Assembly (NCBI RefSeq): GCF_002028545.1
Contig: NZ_MWPQ01000031.1
Location: 1 to 64,000, forward strand
Direction: 5' to 3'
Source: Nitrobacter vulgaris
Lineage (GTDB): Bacteria; Pseudomonadota; Alphaproteobacteria; Rhizobiales; Xanthobacteraceae
Length of the DNA stretch: 64,000 bases
Numbering within the stretch: the first letter of the stretch is position 1; each line of letters begins with the position of its first letter. The notes below the pieces were generated by a model. The model did no database searches and was not told where the DNA came from. It saw only the letters and a list, made by a program, of their open reading frames with translations. A program made the position numbers and the translations under genes. This document shows positions 38,588 to 47,915 of this stretch, piece by piece.

Positions 38588-40753
38588 ATGCGGTTTGCGT
38601 TCTGGCGTGCTGTCAAGAACACGATGTCGGATCTGGAGACTAAATCCGGGGCGATATCTTCGTCAGGTCCGGCGGCGTCCGAAACCGTGCCGAATCCGGA
38701 GTCCGGTGACCTCGATCTGCGCTCGATCTGGCGGGTGCTGCTGCGCAAAAAGCGCTTGATCATCATCCCAACGCTTCTCGCCTTCGCGCTTTCGCTTCTT
38801 ATCGTCAATCTGATCACACCCAGATACAAGTCCGAAGCCCGCATCCTGATCGATGGGCGCGAGAACGTTTTTTTACGCCCGACCGGGGAGCGTAACGAAG
38901 AGCGCAACGCGCTCGATCCGGAAGCCGTCGCCAGCCAGGTGCAACTGGTGCTGTCACGCGATCTTGCCCGCGAGGTCATCAAAAAGAACAAGCTCGCGGA
39001 GAATCCGGAATTCGATCCGGTGTTGCGCGGCGTGTCGCCGATCAAGTCGCTGCTTGCGCTGTTCGGAATTGGCCGCGACCCGCTTCGGATGACACCGGAA
39101 GAGCGCGTGCTGGAATCCTACTACGACCGACTGACCGCCTACGCCGTCGATAAATCCCGCGTGATCGTCATTGAATTCCAATCGCATGATCCGGAGCTCG
39201 CAGCCCGCATCGCGAATTCCATCGCGGACGGATATCTCGTCTTGCAACTGAACGCGCGTCAGGAGCAGGCGAAGGCTGCAGGTCAATGGTTGTCCGGAGA
39301 AATCGACAATTTGCGCAAGAAGGTCGCCGACGCCGAGTCGCGGGTGGAGGAATTCCGGTCTAAATCCAGCCTTTTCATCGGCACCAACAACACTTCGCTG
39401 TCGAACCAGCAACTGGGTGAAATCAATACCCAACTGAACAACGCGCGTGCGCTGAAGTCTGACGCGGAATCGAAATCGCGACTGATCCGCGGGATGCTTC
39501 AGACCGGCAAATCGATCGAAGCCTCGGAAGTTCTCAATTCGGAACTGATCCGCCGCCTTTCGGAACAGCGCGTGACGCTGCGCGCACAACTGGCGGAGCA
39601 GTCGTCGACCCTGCTCGACCGGCATCCGCGGATCAGGGAATTGAAGGCCCAGCTTGCGGATCTCGATCGTCAGTTGCGCGAGGAGGCGGACAAGATCTCG
39701 CGGTCGCTGGAAAACGACGCCCGCATTGCCAGCGGCCGGGTCGAGAGTCTCAACACTAGTCTCGATCAGTTGAAGAAGCTGGCGACGTCTTCCAACGGGG
39801 ACGATGTCAAGCTGCGTGCGCTGGAGCGCGAAGCCAAGGCGCAGCGTGACCTGCTGGAATCGTATCTCGCAAAATACCGCGAAGCTACCACGCGAGAAAA
39901 CATTGATACGGCACCGTCCGATGGCCGCGTTATTTCGCGGGCCATCGTCTCGAACACGCCGGCTTACCCGAAGAAGCTGCCAATCGTCTTGATCGCCACG
40001 CTGGCGACCCTGATGCTGGCCGCGGGCACTATCGCGACCGGCGAGCTGCTGCGCATCACTTCGCCGCGAAACCTGGCAGCAGTTAACTCCGGCCTAGCGT
40101 TGCCTGCTGCGCCGAGGATACGCGAGTTCCGCGTTGATCCCGCGCCGGCAGCGGACCTGGCAGAGATCGATCATCTCGCGAATGACCTGCGAGCGGCAGG
40201 CGAAGCGGCGCACAGAATCACGGTTATGGGTACCGGCGAGAACGAGAGCATCATGCTCGCGGCGCTCGCGCTCGCGCGCCTGTTGACCAATAGTGCCAAG
40301 GTAGTCCTGGTCGACCTTTCTCCGTCATCGTCGGCGTTGACGGCGACTTCGGTCGATCCGGCGGCGCCTGGGTTGGCTGACCTGATGCTGGGTGAGACGT
40401 CTTTCGGACAGGTGATCACCCGCGACCGGCTCTCGCCGCTCCATCTTGTCGGCGCCGGGCGTTCTGATGCCGATCGCTCGCTGCTGCAATCGCCGCGCCT
40501 TGCAATTGCGCTCGATGCTCTGTTGGGCGTCTACGATCACGTGCTGCTCGTCGCGGGCACTGCAACTGACCTCCCGGCGAAACTCCTGACGGAGCAGGCG
40601 CGCGCGATCGTCGTTCCCGACCCGTCGATGAACGCGGATGCGCGGATGCGGATGAGTAGCCAACTCAAGGCTATCGGCTTTACGACAGTGACGATGCTTG
40701 ATCCGGCATCACTACGCTCGGACACTCAGCTCGGCCCTCGCGAGGCGGCTTGA
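38588..40753 (+). CDS. Wzc/GumC-like chain-length protein with degenerate kinase domain
   Basis: 721 aa. The Wzz domain (about 35-130, with TM helix LIIIPTLLAFALSLLIVNLI and RYKSEARILIDGRENVFLRP) is followed by a coiled-coil periplasmic part, a second TM (about 455-480) and a cytoplasmic BY-kinase-like domain. In that domain the Walker A position reads VMGTGENESIMLAALALARL without the Lys, Walker B is DHVLLVAG without Asp, and there is no C-terminal Tyr cluster. It likely acts as a structural export/chain-length partner. GGGAGTAAGC precedes the ATG. Confidence 0.9.
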   Translation: MRFAFWRAVKNTMSDLETKSGAISSSGPAASETVPNPESGDLDLRSIWRVLLRKKRLIIIPTLLAFALSLLIVNLITPRYKSEARILIDGRENVFLRPTGERNEERNALDPEAVASQVQLVLSRDLAREVIKKNKLAENPEFDPVLRGVSPIKSLLALFGIGRDPLRMTPEERVLESYYDRLTAYAVDKSRVIVIEFQSHDPELAARIANSIADGYLVLQLNARQEQAKAAGQWLSGEIDNLRKKVADAESRVEEFRSKSSLFIGTNNTSLSNQQLGEINTQLNNARALKSDAESKSRLIRGMLQTGKSIEASEVLNSELIRRLSEQRVTLRAQLAEQSSTLLDRHPRIRELKAQLADLDRQLREEADKISRSLENDARIASGRVESLNTSLDQLKKLATSSNGDDVKLRALEREAKAQRDLLESYLAKYREATTRENIDTAPSDGRVISRAIVSNTPAYPKKLPIVLIATLATLMLAAGTIATGELLRITSPRNLAAVNSGLALPAAPRIREFRVDPAPAADLAEIDHLANDLRAAGEAAHRITVMGTGENESIMLAALALARLLTNSAKVVLVDLSPSSSALTATSVDPAAPGLADLMLGETSFGQVITRDRLSPLHLVGAGRSDADRSLLQSPRLAIALDALLGVYDHVLLVAGTATDLPAKLLTEQARAIVVPDPSMNADARMRMSSQLKAIGFTTVTMLDPASLRSDTQLGPREAA

Positions 40754-40775
40754 TCGGTCGCCGCGCGGGGGGGTG

Positions 40776-41969
40776 TCAGCGATGCATTATCCCGCGCAAC
40801 ATCTCGGCCGACCGCTTCAGCGCCGGCGTCTGCTTCACGAAGCGTTTGGCACGGGCCAGTGAAGACATGCCAATGGCAGCCATTCTGCCCCGTGTGGTGA
40901 GCGGCAGGTAGCTGTCGAAGATTGGCTCGTCGCTTTTGCAGAACAGGCGCTTGTAGTCGTCCGATCCGATTCCGAGGTCGAGCGAGGTGTAGCCGCGCCC
41001 AGCATAATGATCGATGATATCGCGCATCAGGATCAGGCCGGGACTGTAGCGGGCGCTTTCCGACATGGTGTAGGTGTTGAACATCATCGAGAAGCGGTGT
41101 CCGTCCGCGACGCCAGCGAAGATCGCGATCACCTCGGCATCGCATTCGAGGCCATGGACCTCGATGGCGCGCCCGCCATCCGTCAGCGGTGTCAGGCAAG
41201 CCGCGCGTAGGAAACTCTCGACGCCCGTCTCGGCGAACACGTTCGGAAGCTTCTGCGCGGCCATTCGCAGCGGCTTGATTGCGAAGAACGCATCACAAAT
41301 CCGCTTAATCTCGGTGTCCGTCGACGCCATACAATAGCGATAGCCGGGCAGTGTTTCGAGCTTGCGTTCCTTGCCTTTGAGCCGACGTCGAAATGAGTTG
41401 CTGATGCGCGCCGACGGCGGCGCTCCCGGCGAAAATATCATCAACGGACAGCCGTTGGCAGAGGGCTGGCTCGGCAAGAGCGCCATTGGATTTTGCAGGT
41501 CGCGCCAGTGCCGCGGCTGCCGCGTGAATGCCAGCACGTCGATTCTGATTGGAAGCTCGCCGATTCCTCGAACCAGCGCGTCGAGATCCGCACGCGTGGC
41601 GGAGGCCGCGAAATCCTGCTGCCAGAGCGCCATGTTGAAAGTCGTGTGCTTGCCGCCCATGAACCGTGCGACACGAACGCCACTTTCCGTGCCCAATACG
41701 AGCGGGAGCAGCAGGAGTGGTTGTCGCTGAGCGTCGAAGGCGACGATAATGCTGGGTGGAAGTTGCTTGTCGGTTCCGACGTGTCGCTGCCAGGCAGACA
41801 GGAAGTCGAATCGCTGATAGGGCGTCGAAAACTGCGACACCTCGAGATTGCGCCAGATCGGCTCGGCTTCGCGTAGATCCTGGAGGATTTCGAGATGCGC
41901 GATACGCCGTTCGCCTGATCGTAGCTGTGACTTCGCGGTCGGACTTTCGATCAGAGCCGCCATGGTCAT
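40776..41969 (-). CDS. CelD/BcsL-like GNAT acetyltransferase
   Basis: 397 aa from the ATG at 41969; a TTG six codons upstream is possible. The C-terminal two thirds match the GNAT/FemAB-like fold of CelD-type proteins found in polysaccharide loci: SNSFRRRLKGKERKLETLPG, FAGVADGHRFSMMFNTYTMS and YSPGLILMRDIIDHYAGRGY followed by SLDLGIGSDDYKRLFCKSDE. Probably modifies the polysaccharide or a lipid intermediate. Convergent with the Wzc-like gene, 22 nt away. Confidence 0.85.
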   Translation of the reverse strand: MTMAALIESPTAKSQLRSGERRIAHLEILQDLREAEPIWRNLEVSQFSTPYQRFDFLSAWQRHVGTDKQLPPSIIVAFDAQRQPLLLLPLVLGTESGVRVARFMGGKHTTFNMALWQQDFAASATRADLDALVRGIGELPIRIDVLAFTRQPRHWRDLQNPMALLPSQPSANGCPLMIFSPGAPPSARISNSFRRRLKGKERKLETLPGYRYCMASTDTEIKRICDAFFAIKPLRMAAQKLPNVFAETGVESFLRAACLTPLTDGGRAIEVHGLECDAEVIAIFAGVADGHRFSMMFNTYTMSESARYSPGLILMRDIIDHYAGRGYTSLDLGIGSDDYKRLFCKSDEPIFDSYLPLTTRGRMAAIGMSSLARAKRFVKQTPALKRSAEMLRGIMHR

Positions 41970-42162
41970 TGCTGAGCCTGTTATCAATTTTTTGTTAGCT
42001 TTTGGTCTGGGCGGACTTTCGCATAAAAGATGTCAACAAAGAGTAATGGCCATATGCGAGCGGCGAGAAGGGGTTCCCGTAGGCATTCGCGTCGAAGGCG
42101 ATGGATCGAAGACCCGGACTGTGGGCTTGCGCTCGCCGCCGGGGAGGTGACCGTGAGACGCT

Positions 42163-42369
42163 TCACGCGTCGGGTTTCGCCATCCAACTCACGATAGGCA
42201 TAGCCGGCAAGACCCAGCCGAGTCCGGCGACAACATAGAAGATCGCCTGGTAGAGACCGGATGCCGCGAGCCACGGCATTTGCGCAACCGCCATGCCCAG
42301 CAGCGACCAGACGACGACCAGCACGAGCAAAGCGATCGTGCCGAGGAATTTCCGGGTGCGTATCCGCAT
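42163..42369 (-). CDS. DUF2842 small membrane protein
   Basis: 68 aa. Two hydrophobic segments (FLGTIALLVLVVVWSLLGMA and LYQAIFYVVAGLGWVLPAMP) and the closing SWMAKPD are characteristic of the alphaproteobacterial DUF2842 family, whose role is unknown. Divergent from ctaA, with about 96 nt between starts. Confidence 0.88.
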   Translation of the reverse strand: MRIRTRKFLGTIALLVLVVVWSLLGMAVAQMPWLAASGLYQAIFYVVAGLGWVLPAMPIVSWMAKPDA

Positions 42370-42465
42370 ACCTTAAAGTGCAACTCGTGACCGGGACGAG
42401 GCTTGCGCCGGGGCTGCGGTGGACTATAAAGGGCACGAAAAATACCTTCAACTGTGGCTTTTTTG

Positions 42466-43548
42466 ATGACCCGTCCGATCGCAAAAAAGGAATTCCATCT
42501 GCGCGCCGTGCGCGGGTGGCTTGTGTTCATAGCGCTGCTGATTGCCGCGATGGTGTTGGTCGGAGGCGCGACGCGGCTGACTGAATCCGGTCTCTCGATC
42601 GTCGAATGGAAGCCCGTGACCGGCACGCTGCCTCCACTCTCGCAAGAGGAATGGGCCCAGGCCTTCGAGGGCTACAAGCAGATACCGCAGTATAGCGAGA
42701 TGAACGCGGGCATGACGCTCGATCAGTTCAAGACGATCTTCTGGTGGGAGTGGAGCCATCGTCTGCTGGGACGCTTTATAGGTATCGCGTTCCTGTTGCC
42801 GTTTCTCTGGTTCATGTGGCGCGGCGCGCTGCCGTCGGATCTTAAGCGGCGGCTCTGGATCATTTTCGGTCTTGGCGGACTTCAGGGCGCGGTCGGCTGG
42901 TGGATGGTCGCGTCCGGCCTCACCAAGCGCATCGAGGTTTCACAGTACCGTCTCGCGACCCATCTGGTGCTGGCTCTGCTGATTTTCGCGGCCATCGTCT
43001 GGACCGTGCGGCGATTGTCGGATCGTCCAACGTTGCTGTCGCCGATGCGGTTGCGCGTGACCAGCGGCATACTGCTGGTGCTCGTTTTTGTGCAGCTCTA
43101 TTTCGGAGCGCTGGTTGCCGGATTGCGCGCCGGCAAGGTCTTCAACACCTGGCCCGACATCGACGGATCGTTCATTCCGTCCTCCGCGCGGCTGTTTTTC
43201 GAACAACCGTGGTGGCGCAATCTGTTCGACAATACGCTCACGGTGCAGTTCGAGCATCGCATGATGGCGTATACGCTGTTTGCGATTGCTGTTTTTCATC
43301 TGATTGATGCGCTCGTGTCGCGGGCAAGTTCCGCCGTCGTTCGCGGTGCGCTTTGGCTCGCCGCAGCAATGACGCTACAGGCGACGCTTGGTATCCTGAC
43401 CCTCCTGCACGAGGTTCCGATCCCGCTCGCGCTGGTGCATCAGGGGGTTGCGATCCTCGTCCTCACGCTCGCGGTTGTTCAGGCGGAACGGTTGATGGCC
43501 GGTAACACGGCGCTGGAAGGGCAACGACTGCGCGTGGCGGCGGGATAA
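42466..43548 (+). CDS. ctaA: Heme A synthase
   Basis: 360 aa from ATG 42466; a GTG four codons upstream (42454) is an alternative, and neither has a clear ribosome binding site. CtaA oxidises heme O to heme A for aa3-type oxidases in the inner membrane. About eight helices; conserved [40 protein letters not shown] and the second half [20 protein letters not shown] and [10 protein letters not shown] supply the heme-binding histidines. Confidence 0.94.
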   Translation: MTRPIAKKEFHLRAVRGWLVFIALLIAAMVLVGGATRLTESGLSIVEWKPVTGTLPPLSQEEWAQAFEGYKQIPQYSEMNAGMTLDQFKTIFWWEWSHRLLGRFIGIAFLLPFLWFMWRGALPSDLKRRLWIIFGLGGLQGAVGWWMVASGLTKRIEVSQYRLATHLVLALLIFAAIVWTVRRLSDRPTLLSPMRLRVTSGILLVLVFVQLYFGALVAGLRAGKVFNTWPDIDGSFIPSSARLFFEQPWWRNLFDNTLTVQFEHRMMAYTLFAIAVFHLIDALVSRASSAVVRGALWLAAAMTLQATLGILTLLHEVPIPLALVHQGVAILVLTLAVVQAERLMAGNTALEGQRLRVAAG

Positions 43549-43835
43549 GACCGGTCCTGGTGGGCATTCCGCGCGACCTGGTTTTCTGTTTTGGTCCGTA
43601 CGAGATCGCAAGTCGGCTGCTCGCGAGTTTGAGGCCGCATGACTCCGGGCTATGCTGAAGCGGCTACGATTGATTAAAATCGTCACCTTAACCTCAACCT
43701 GACACAAAGCCGAATATCTGGCGCTATGCGGATTCGCGAATTTGCATCATGATGTCGGAGTCATAGTCAGCATCGATAACGCGGAAACCGCAAAATTCTC
43801 TCCCGGTCGTTGGCGGGTCTGAATTGGGGTCAATC
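43549..43835. promoter_or_regulatory. Upstream region of the NarK-like gene
   Basis: 287 nt with two perfect palindromes, ATTCGCGAAT (43732-43741) and CATCATGATG (43745-43754), and a degenerate FNR-like site TTGATTAAAATCGT (43670-43683; eight of ten informative bases). This is a plausible regulatory region; no clear -35/-10 pair was found. Confidence 0.35.
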
Positions 43836-45092
43836 ATGGCGAGATCTGGCAATCTGTCGGTCCTGCTCATCAGCACCTGGGCCTTCACCGTCTGCTTCGC
43901 TGTCTGGATGATGTTCGGCGTGATCGGCATCCCGATCCGCGCGCAGCTTGGGCTTGGTTCGACCGAGTTCGGTCTCCTCACGGCGACACCCGTCCTCACC
44001 GGTGCGATATTTCGTTTGCCATTGGGCATCTGGACCGACCGCTTCGGCGGACGGATCATCATGCTGCTGTTGCTGATTGCCTGCGCGATCCCGCTTTGGC
44101 TGTCCGCCTATGCGACCGCGCTTTGGCATTTTTTGCTGCTCGGATTGGCGCTCGGTCTCGTCGGCGCTTCATTTTCGGTCGGCACACCTTACGTCGCGCG
44201 CTTCTTTCCTAAAGAGAGCCGCGGTTTCGCGATGGGCTTCTTCGGTGCAGGAACAATCGGCGCGGCGCTCAACATGTTCGTCGCGCCGTGGCTGATCGAT
44301 GCCTATGGGTGGCAGATGGTTCCCAAGGTCTATGCAGTCGCGCTGCTGGTCACGGCGCTTTTGTTCTGGGTGTTGTCCAAGCCTGATCCTGGCGTTGGCG
44401 GTCCAGTCGCATCGATGTGGCAGCAGTTGTCCGTGCTGCGCAATCCGCGGGTTTGGAAATACTGCCAGTACTACTCGATCGTCTTCGGCGGCTTCACCGC
44501 GCTGTCGATCTGGATGCCGCAATATTTCAAGACGGAGTATGGCTTCACCATCGCGCAGGCCTCGCTTCTCGCCGCCTGCTTCTCGCTCCCCGGCGGCGCC
44601 TTCCGCGCCCTCGGCGGTTGGTTGTCGGACCGTTTCGGCGCTCATAATGTGACGTGGTGGGTGCTGTGGGTTGCCTGGGTCTGCCTGTTCCTGCTGTCCT
44701 ATCCCAAGACCGACCTGATCGTGCACACGATCCGCGATCCCCTGAGTTTCAGCATCGCTCTGCCGTCGTGGTTCTTCACGATGCTTCTCTTCACGCTCGG
44801 CATCGCCTTTGCCTGCGGCATGGCTTCGACGTTCAAATATATCGGCGACGACTTTCCCGACAGCATGGGCGCGGTGTCCGGCATTGTCGGCATGGCGGGC
44901 GGCCTCGGCGGTTTCCTGCTGCCGATCACGTTCGGTGCGATCCTGGACTGGCTCGGCATCAATTCGAGCTGCTTCATGCTGCTCTACGGCATCATCTGGG
45001 TGTCGCTGACCCTCAATTATCTGACCGAAGTCCGGCAGGCGCCGGTCATGGGAGAAAAGTCACGATCTGCGGCAACGGACTTATCGCGTTAA
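43836..45092 (+). CDS. MFS transporter, NarK nitrate/nitrite family
   Basis: 418 aa, 12 predicted helices. ATG 43836 (MARSGNLSVLLISTWAFTVC) preferred over a TTG four codons upstream. LGIWTDRFGGRIIML is the loop 2-3 signature. A NarK-like nitrate signature is recognisable in the C-terminal half (SGIVGMAGGLGGFLLPITFG), while the first one is altered (GFFGAGTIGAALNMFVAPWL, T where N is usual). No nitrate reductase gene is in the window. Nitrate/nitrite exchange or uptake is inferred from the family. Confidence 0.85.
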   Translation: MARSGNLSVLLISTWAFTVCFAVWMMFGVIGIPIRAQLGLGSTEFGLLTATPVLTGAIFRLPLGIWTDRFGGRIIMLLLLIACAIPLWLSAYATALWHFLLLGLALGLVGASFSVGTPYVARFFPKESRGFAMGFFGAGTIGAALNMFVAPWLIDAYGWQMVPKVYAVALLVTALLFWVLSKPDPGVGGPVASMWQQLSVLRNPRVWKYCQYYSIVFGGFTALSIWMPQYFKTEYGFTIAQASLLAACFSLPGGAFRALGGWLSDRFGAHNVTWWVLWVAWVCLFLLSYPKTDLIVHTIRDPLSFSIALPSWFFTMLLFTLGIAFACGMASTFKYIGDDFPDSMGAVSGIVGMAGGLGGFLLPITFGAILDWLGINSSCFMLLYGIIWVSLTLNYLTEVRQAPVMGEKSRSAATDLSR

Positions 45093-45175
45093 AGCCTGAT
45101 CCCAAAGAACAGAGTTTGATACAACGCAGTTGAATCGGAGCTCAGGTTGGGCAGCAGACGACCATATGCACTTCT

Positions 45176-46453
45176 TCACGCCATGGCCTGATCGAGGTCG
45201 GCCATCAGATCTTCTTTGTCCTCGATGCCGATTGACAGGCGAACGACATCGGGTCCGGCACCGGCTTTGGTCTTAGCCGCATCGTCGAGTTGGCTGTGCG
45301 TGGTCGATGACGGATGGATAACAAGCGATCGGGTATCGCCGATATTGGCAAGGTGCGAGAACAGCTTGAGTTTCGATACCAGATTGACGCCGGCGTCGTA
45401 TCCGCCTTTCAGGCTGAACGTGAAGACCGCGCCCGCTCCCTTGGGCGAATACTTGCGGGCAAGGGTATTGTACTTGTCGCCGGGCAATCCAGCGTAGTTG
45501 ACGGCCGCGACCGCAGGGTGGACGGCCAGCCATTCAGCGATCGCCTGCGTATTCTCGCAATGTTTCTGCATCCGTAACGGCAGCGTTTCGATACCCGTCA
45601 GGATCATGAATGCATTAAACGGCGAAAGCGCCGAGCCGAGATCGCGCAGGCCAAGCGCACGGCAAGCAATCGCGAATGCGAAATTTCCGAATGTCTCCTG
45701 TATCCGGATTCCATGATACTCCGGACGCGGTTCGCTCAGCATTGGAAACTTGTTGTCCTTCGACCAGTCGAATGTACCTGCATCGACGATGATGCCGCCA
45801 AGCGAGTTGCCATGGCCGCCGAGGAATTTTGTGAGCGAATGAACCACGATATCGGCGCCGTGTTCGATCGGCCGGATCAGGTATGGGCTCGCCATCGTAT
45901 TGTCGACGATCAGGGGGACACCGGCCTTGCGTGCCACGGTGGCGACGGCTTCGATATCGGTGATTGAGCCCCGCGGATTGGCGATGGATTCGATGAAGAT
46001 CGCCCGTGTTCGCGGCGTGACCGCTTGTTCAAAAGTCTCGACGTCGTCCGGATCGGCCCACGCCACGTTCCAGCCAAAGCTCTTGAATGCATGCGTGAAC
46101 TGATTGATCGTCCCGCCATAGAGCTTGCGCGCCGCGATGACCTCATCACCGGGCTTCATGAGTTGCTGAAGCGTGATGACCTGCGCGGCGTGTCCCGAGG
46201 CTACCGCGAGCGCTGCAGTGCCGCCTTCGAGCGCGGCGACTCGCTCTTCCAGCACTGCGTTGGTCGGATTGCCGATGCGGGTATAGATGTTGCCGAATGC
46301 CTGCAATCCGAACAGCGAGGCCGCGTGCTCGGCATCGTTGAACACGAACGAGGTGGTCTGATAGATCGGCGTCGCGCGTGCGCCGGTGGTCGGATCAGGC
46401 TGAGCGCCGGCATGGACAGCAAGCGTTGCAAAGCCTGGGATGCGATCGGTCAT
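45176..46453 (-). CDS. metY: O-acetylhomoserine sulfhydrylase (MetY family)
   Basis: 425 aa from ATG 46453 (MTDRIPGFATLAVHAGAQPD); an in-frame start 11 codons upstream is less likely. A PLP enzyme that makes homocysteine (or methionine) from O-acetylhomoserine and sulfide. The PLP lysine lies in VHSLTKFLGGHGNSLGG, and SGHAAQVITLQQLMKPGDEV and DNTMASPYLIRPIEHGADIV are family segments. The length, greater than that of cystathionine lyases, favours MetY. Convergent with the NarK-like gene. Confidence 0.93.
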   Translation of the reverse strand: MTDRIPGFATLAVHAGAQPDPTTGARATPIYQTTSFVFNDAEHAASLFGLQAFGNIYTRIGNPTNAVLEERVAALEGGTAALAVASGHAAQVITLQQLMKPGDEVIAARKLYGGTINQFTHAFKSFGWNVAWADPDDVETFEQAVTPRTRAIFIESIANPRGSITDIEAVATVARKAGVPLIVDNTMASPYLIRPIEHGADIVVHSLTKFLGGHGNSLGGIIVDAGTFDWSKDNKFPMLSEPRPEYHGIRIQETFGNFAFAIACRALGLRDLGSALSPFNAFMILTGIETLPLRMQKHCENTQAIAEWLAVHPAVAAVNYAGLPGDKYNTLARKYSPKGAGAVFTFSLKGGYDAGVNLVSKLKLFSHLANIGDTRSLVIHPSSTTHSQLDDAAKTKAGAGPDVVRLSIGIEDKEDLMADLDQAMA

Positions 46454-46870
46454 CTCGTGTCCTGTGTACTCGGTCGAATGTGACACGGTGGATGCTGATG
46501 GGATCGCGGGTCGCCGTCAAGGCGCTGCCTCAAGCGTCGGCTTTTTCCGCGCGTCGCGACGGTGGCCGCGATGCTTTAAACCAAAATCACGTGCTCACGC
46601 CGAGCCGCTCCTTGTTGAAAGTCCCGCGGATATGCTGTCGTCGGAGGCATCGTGACTCATCTGGTGGTCCAGAACAGATCATGAGGTTTTGCGTTAGCTC
46701 CAACTCGGCAAGCTAGTGGTCGGGAAGGGAACGCTATTCTGGCACGTCGCCCGATCCAACCACATGCGACATCTACCTATTCTCTTCCGAACACTTGGAA
46801 ATTTCACAGGTAATATAGAACCGTTTTCATAAGTATATGATTATTATATAGAAATACCTTATTAGGGGCG

Positions 46871-46899
46871 TTGACTAGAGATGGTCGCTTCTCTAGAAT
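46871..46899 (+). promoter_or_regulatory. Promoter of rplM-rpsI
   Basis: TTGACT (46871-46876), exactly 17 nt, TAGAAT (46894-46899): five of six matches in each element. It lies behind an AT-rich tract (46795-46862) that could act as an UP element. Predicted start near 46906, giving a leader of about 45 nt to the rplM ATG. Confidence 0.75.
46875..46896. promoter_or_regulatory. Perfect dyad inside the rplM promoter
   Basis: CTAGAGA (46875-46881), 8-nt spacer, TCTCTAG (46890-46896). The arms cover the end of the -35 and the start of the -10 hexamer, the position expected of a repressor operator or a MerR-type site. No regulator is assigned. Confidence 0.6.
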
Positions 46900-46950
46900 C
46901 CCAATGGTTCGGTGCGTGGGCGCCGAGGTTTCTTTTCACGGATCTCTCAC

Positions 46951-47415
46951 ATGAAAACGTTCTCGGCTAAGCCCGCCGAAGTGACGAAGAAATGGGTGCT
47001 GATCGACGCCAGCGGACTGGTGGTCGGACGGCTCGCCACACTCGTTGCGATGCGGCTGCGTGGTAAGCATCTGCCGATCTATACGCCGCATGTCGATTGC
47101 GGCGACAATGTCATCATCATCAATGCCGCCAAGGTGGTTCTCACCGGCCGCAAGCGTGACAACAAGGTCTATTACAATCACACCGGATATATTGGCGGCA
47201 TCAAGCAGCGCACTGCGAAGTCGATCCTCGAGGGTCGCTTCCCGGAGCGCGTCATCGAGAAGGCCATTGAACGTATGATCCCGCGTGGACCGCTGGGACG
47301 CGTGCAGCTTGGCAATCTCCGTGTCTACGCCGGCGCGGAGCATCCGCATGAGGCCCAGCAGCCGGAAGTCGTCGATATCGGCGCAATGAACCGCAAGAAC
47401 AAGAGGGCCGCATAA
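46951..47415 (+). CDS. rplM: 50S ribosomal protein L13
   Basis: 154 aa from ATG 46951 ([20 protein letters not shown]); the frame is open to 46912, which lies in the leader. L13 is an early 50S assembly protein. Signatures are [20 protein letters not shown] and [20 protein letters not shown]. Followed 2 nt later by rpsI, as in most bacteria. Confidence 0.97.
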   Translation: MKTFSAKPAEVTKKWVLIDASGLVVGRLATLVAMRLRGKHLPIYTPHVDCGDNVIIINAAKVVLTGRKRDNKVYYNHTGYIGGIKQRTAKSILEGRFPERVIEKAIERMIPRGPLGRVQLGNLRVYAGAEHPHEAQQPEVVDIGAMNRKNKRAA

Positions 47416-47417
47416 TT

Positions 47418-47894
47418 ATGTCCGATACCATGCAGTCTCTCGATCAGTTGTCGTCGCTGAAGTCGGCCGAGTCGGAAGCGCCGAAGCACACCAAGAAAGT
47501 CGATAAGTACGGCCGTGCTTACGCCACCGGCAAGCGCAAGGACGCGGTTGCCCGCGTCTGGATCAAGCCGGGCGCCGGAAAAATTCTCGTCAACGCCCGA
47601 GAGGTCGACATTTACTTCGCGCGTCCTGTGCTGCGAATGATGATTCAGCAGCCGCTTGTTGCCGCCGCGCGCGCCGGTCAATATGACGTGGTCTGCACCG
47701 TCGCCGGCGGCGGCCTGTCTGGTCAAGCGGGAGCTGTCCGTCACGGTTTGTCCAAGGCATTGACAAACTTCGAGCCCGAATTGCGTAGCGTACTCAAGAA
47801 GGGTGGCTTCCTGACCCGCGATTCCCGCGTGGTTGAGCGCAAGAAGTACGGCAAGGCGAAAGCCCGCCGCTCATTCCAGTTCTCGAAACGCTAA
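47418..47894 (+). CDS. rpsI: 30S ribosomal protein S9
   Basis: 158 aa, about 28 longer than E. coli S9 by an N-terminal extension ([20 protein letters not shown]) typical of alphaproteobacteria. S9's C-terminal tail reaches P-site tRNA; it ends RRSFQFSKR as expected. [19 protein letters not shown] is the family start. Confidence 0.97.
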   Translation: MSDTMQSLDQLSSLKSAESEAPKHTKKVDKYGRAYATGKRKDAVARVWIKPGAGKILVNAREVDIYFARPVLRMMIQQPLVAAARAGQYDVVCTVAGGGLSGQAGAVRHGLSKALTNFEPELRSVLKKGGFLTRDSRVVERKKYGKAKARRSFQFSKR

Positions 47895-47915
47895 AGGCGC
47901 AATTGGATCGTTCAT

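Larger units (their letters stand above)
46454..46950. other. Divergent intergenic region between metY and rplM
   Basis: 497 nt. On the minus strand, upstream of metY, a stretch near 46540-46600 folds into a GC-rich hairpin (GCATCGCG-loop-CGCGACGC) but does not match the SAM-II aptamer as I know it. The rplM side is very AT-rich at 46795-46862 and carries a strong promoter with a dyad (separate entries). No further gene is supported. Confidence 0.5.

Noticed and set aside
46454-46610. SAM-II riboswitch upstream of metY
   Set aside because: TGATTT is present, but the conserved TTGCNNGC and GCTAAA elements and the pseudoknot pairing are not recognisable; kept only as a structured leader of unknown type.
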